Under the pieces are notes generated by a model. The model did not search any database and was not told the origin of the DNA. It worked only from the letters and a program-made list of their open reading frames with translations. Below, in pieces: positions 5,106 to 5,666 of a stretch of 5,666 nucleotides of DNA. The stretch comes from Candidatus Methylomirabilota bacterium (GTDB lineage: Bacteria; Methylomirabilota; Methylomirabilia; Methylomirabilales; JACPAU01). Location of the stretch: positions 1 through 5,666 of the forward strand of contig JAHFDC010000074.1 of the NCBI GenBank assembly GCA_023249205.1, written 5' to 3'. Position 1 is the stretch's first letter. Every line of letters starts with the position of its first letter. A program made the position numbers and the translations under genes.

Positions 5106-5666
5106 CGGACGGCCCTCCAGGCGGCATCAACCTGCTTCTGGAGCGCCTGGATCTCCCGAGGGCGGAGACCGTCAAACCGTCGCTGAAGCGCGAGGTACTC
5201 CCGGATGGGGCGGCGGCGTTCGGGCCGGTAGGTCAGCCGCCGCTTTCCCCCGACGACCTCATAGAGGACCCAGAGGCCGGTTTCAACAGCCAGGGCCGTG
5301 ACGTCAACCGTGTCGGCGTGAGGGTAGCCCCAGGCGATCGGGCAGGGGGTCAGCACTTGGATGTAGCGGAACCCGGTGACCCGGGCCGCCCGGCGGAGTT
5401 TCCGCCGGTAGTCCTCGGGGTGCGAGACGGCGGCGGTCGCGACGTAGGGCACCCCGTGGGCCGCCATGATCCGCGGCACGTCCTTCCGGAGCGCGGCGGC
5501 GCCGGTCGGGGTGGTCGGGGTTCGGGCCAGACTCGTGGACGTGGAGGTCGCCTGGCCCTGCGTGTTCATCGCCACCTCGTTGTCGTAGCAGATATAGAGG
5601 ATGTTCTCGTTGCGGCTCGCGGCCCCCGAGAGGGCCTGAAAGCCGATGTCGGCGGTGCCGGAGTCT
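5102..5666 (-). CDS. 2-oxoacid:ferredoxin oxidoreductase beta subunit (PorB-like, TPP-binding), C-terminal part (cut by window edge)
   Basis: This subunit binds thiamine diphosphate and an iron-sulfur cluster and forms the catalytic heart of the complex. The frame is open to the window edge, giving 187 residues of a protein normally near 290-310; the GTG at 5575 is an internal valine, not the start. The first visible residues, DSGTADIGFQALSG, are the TPP/Mg motif (usually GDGGTADIG), and YDNE about 20 residues later supplies the conserved Asn ligand. AMNTQGQATSTS replaces the usual YMNTGxQRS or NTGGQ loop. Then come KDVPRIMAAHGVPYVATAAV, the VLTPCPIAW segment with the distal cluster cysteine (family SPCPTGW), AVETGLWVLYEV, and the KRRLTYRPERRRPIREYLAL tail typical of PorB. 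The stop overlaps the gamma GTG, giving a tight beta-gamma pair; an alpha subunit is expected upstream, outside the window. The family is firm; the oxoacid substrate is open. Confidence 0.92.
   Translation of the reverse strand, partial: DSGTADIGFQALSGAASRNENILYICYDNEVAMNTQGQATSTSTSLARTPTTPTGAAALRKDVPRIMAAHGVPYVATAAVSHPEDYRRKLRRAARVTGFRYIQVLTPCPIAWGYPHADTVDVTALAVETGLWVLYEVVGGKRRLTYRPERRRPIREYLALQRRFDGLRPREIQALQKQVDAAWRAVR

Noticed and set aside
4077..5186. Plus-strand open frame of 369 codons across dctP, the gap and the gamma gene
   Set aside because: Covers several minus-strand genes with clear motifs; no domain recognised and no plausible ribosome-binding site context considered convincing.
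5102..5575. Treating the GTG at 5575 as the start of a complete small gene
   Set aside because: The frame continues upstream to the window edge and encodes the TPP motif and YDNE; the GTG is an internal valine of a PorB-like protein.
1..5666. CRISPR array, tRNA or rRNA gene, insertion sequence or phage element
   Set aside because: No spaced repeats, tRNA-like cloverleaf, rRNA signature, transposase or integrase was seen on either strand.

Overview
The window is a GC-rich bacterial segment. All eight recognisable genes, plus one small possible ORF, lie on the minus strand, so transcription runs from high to low coordinates. Gaps are short or negative: there are ATGA, GTGA and TGATG stop/start overlaps and one 43-nt overlap. 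No convincing internal terminator or promoter is visible, so this reads as one polycistronic unit that continues past both window ends. High GC, tripartite TRAP transport, a multisubunit 2-oxoacid:ferredoxin oxidoreductase (OFOR), a crotonase and a class III CoA-transferase suggest an environmental bacterium with organic-acid metabolism. Methylomirabilota/Rokubacteria-like or proteobacterial lineages would fit, but this is an impression; the window has no taxonomic marker.

In transcription order: (1) 5666-5102, the C-terminal two thirds of an OFOR beta subunit (thiamine-diphosphate-binding, PorB-like), cut by the window edge. (2) 5105-4557, an OFOR gamma subunit (PorC-like) in which the usual glycine-rich GxGGQG motif is absent. 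(3) 4557-4465, a 30-codon ORF starting on the gamma stop codon, of uncertain reality. (4) 4417-3422 dctP, 3355-2819 dctQ and 2773-1493 dctM: a complete TRAP transporter (secreted binding protein, small permease, large permease). (5) 1535-1089, a small probably exported protein with an HELAH zinc-protease-like motif. (6) 1092-304, an enoyl-CoA hydratase/isomerase (crotonase) family protein. (7) 208-1, the N-terminus of a CaiB/BaiF class III CoA-transferase, cut by the window edge.

The inferred theme is uptake and CoA-dependent breakdown of an organic acid. The TRAP system would import a carboxylate, the CoA-transferase would activate it, the crotonase would act on the thioester, and the OFOR would oxidise a 2-oxoacid to an acyl-CoA while reducing ferredoxin. 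The substrate cannot be read from the sequence. The most unusual points are the altered motifs in both OFOR subunits, the uncharacterised HELAH protein inside the operon, a G8 tract that could fuse gamma to the downstream small ORF by a -1 shift, and RNA hairpins between dctP and dctQ and at the dctM start.
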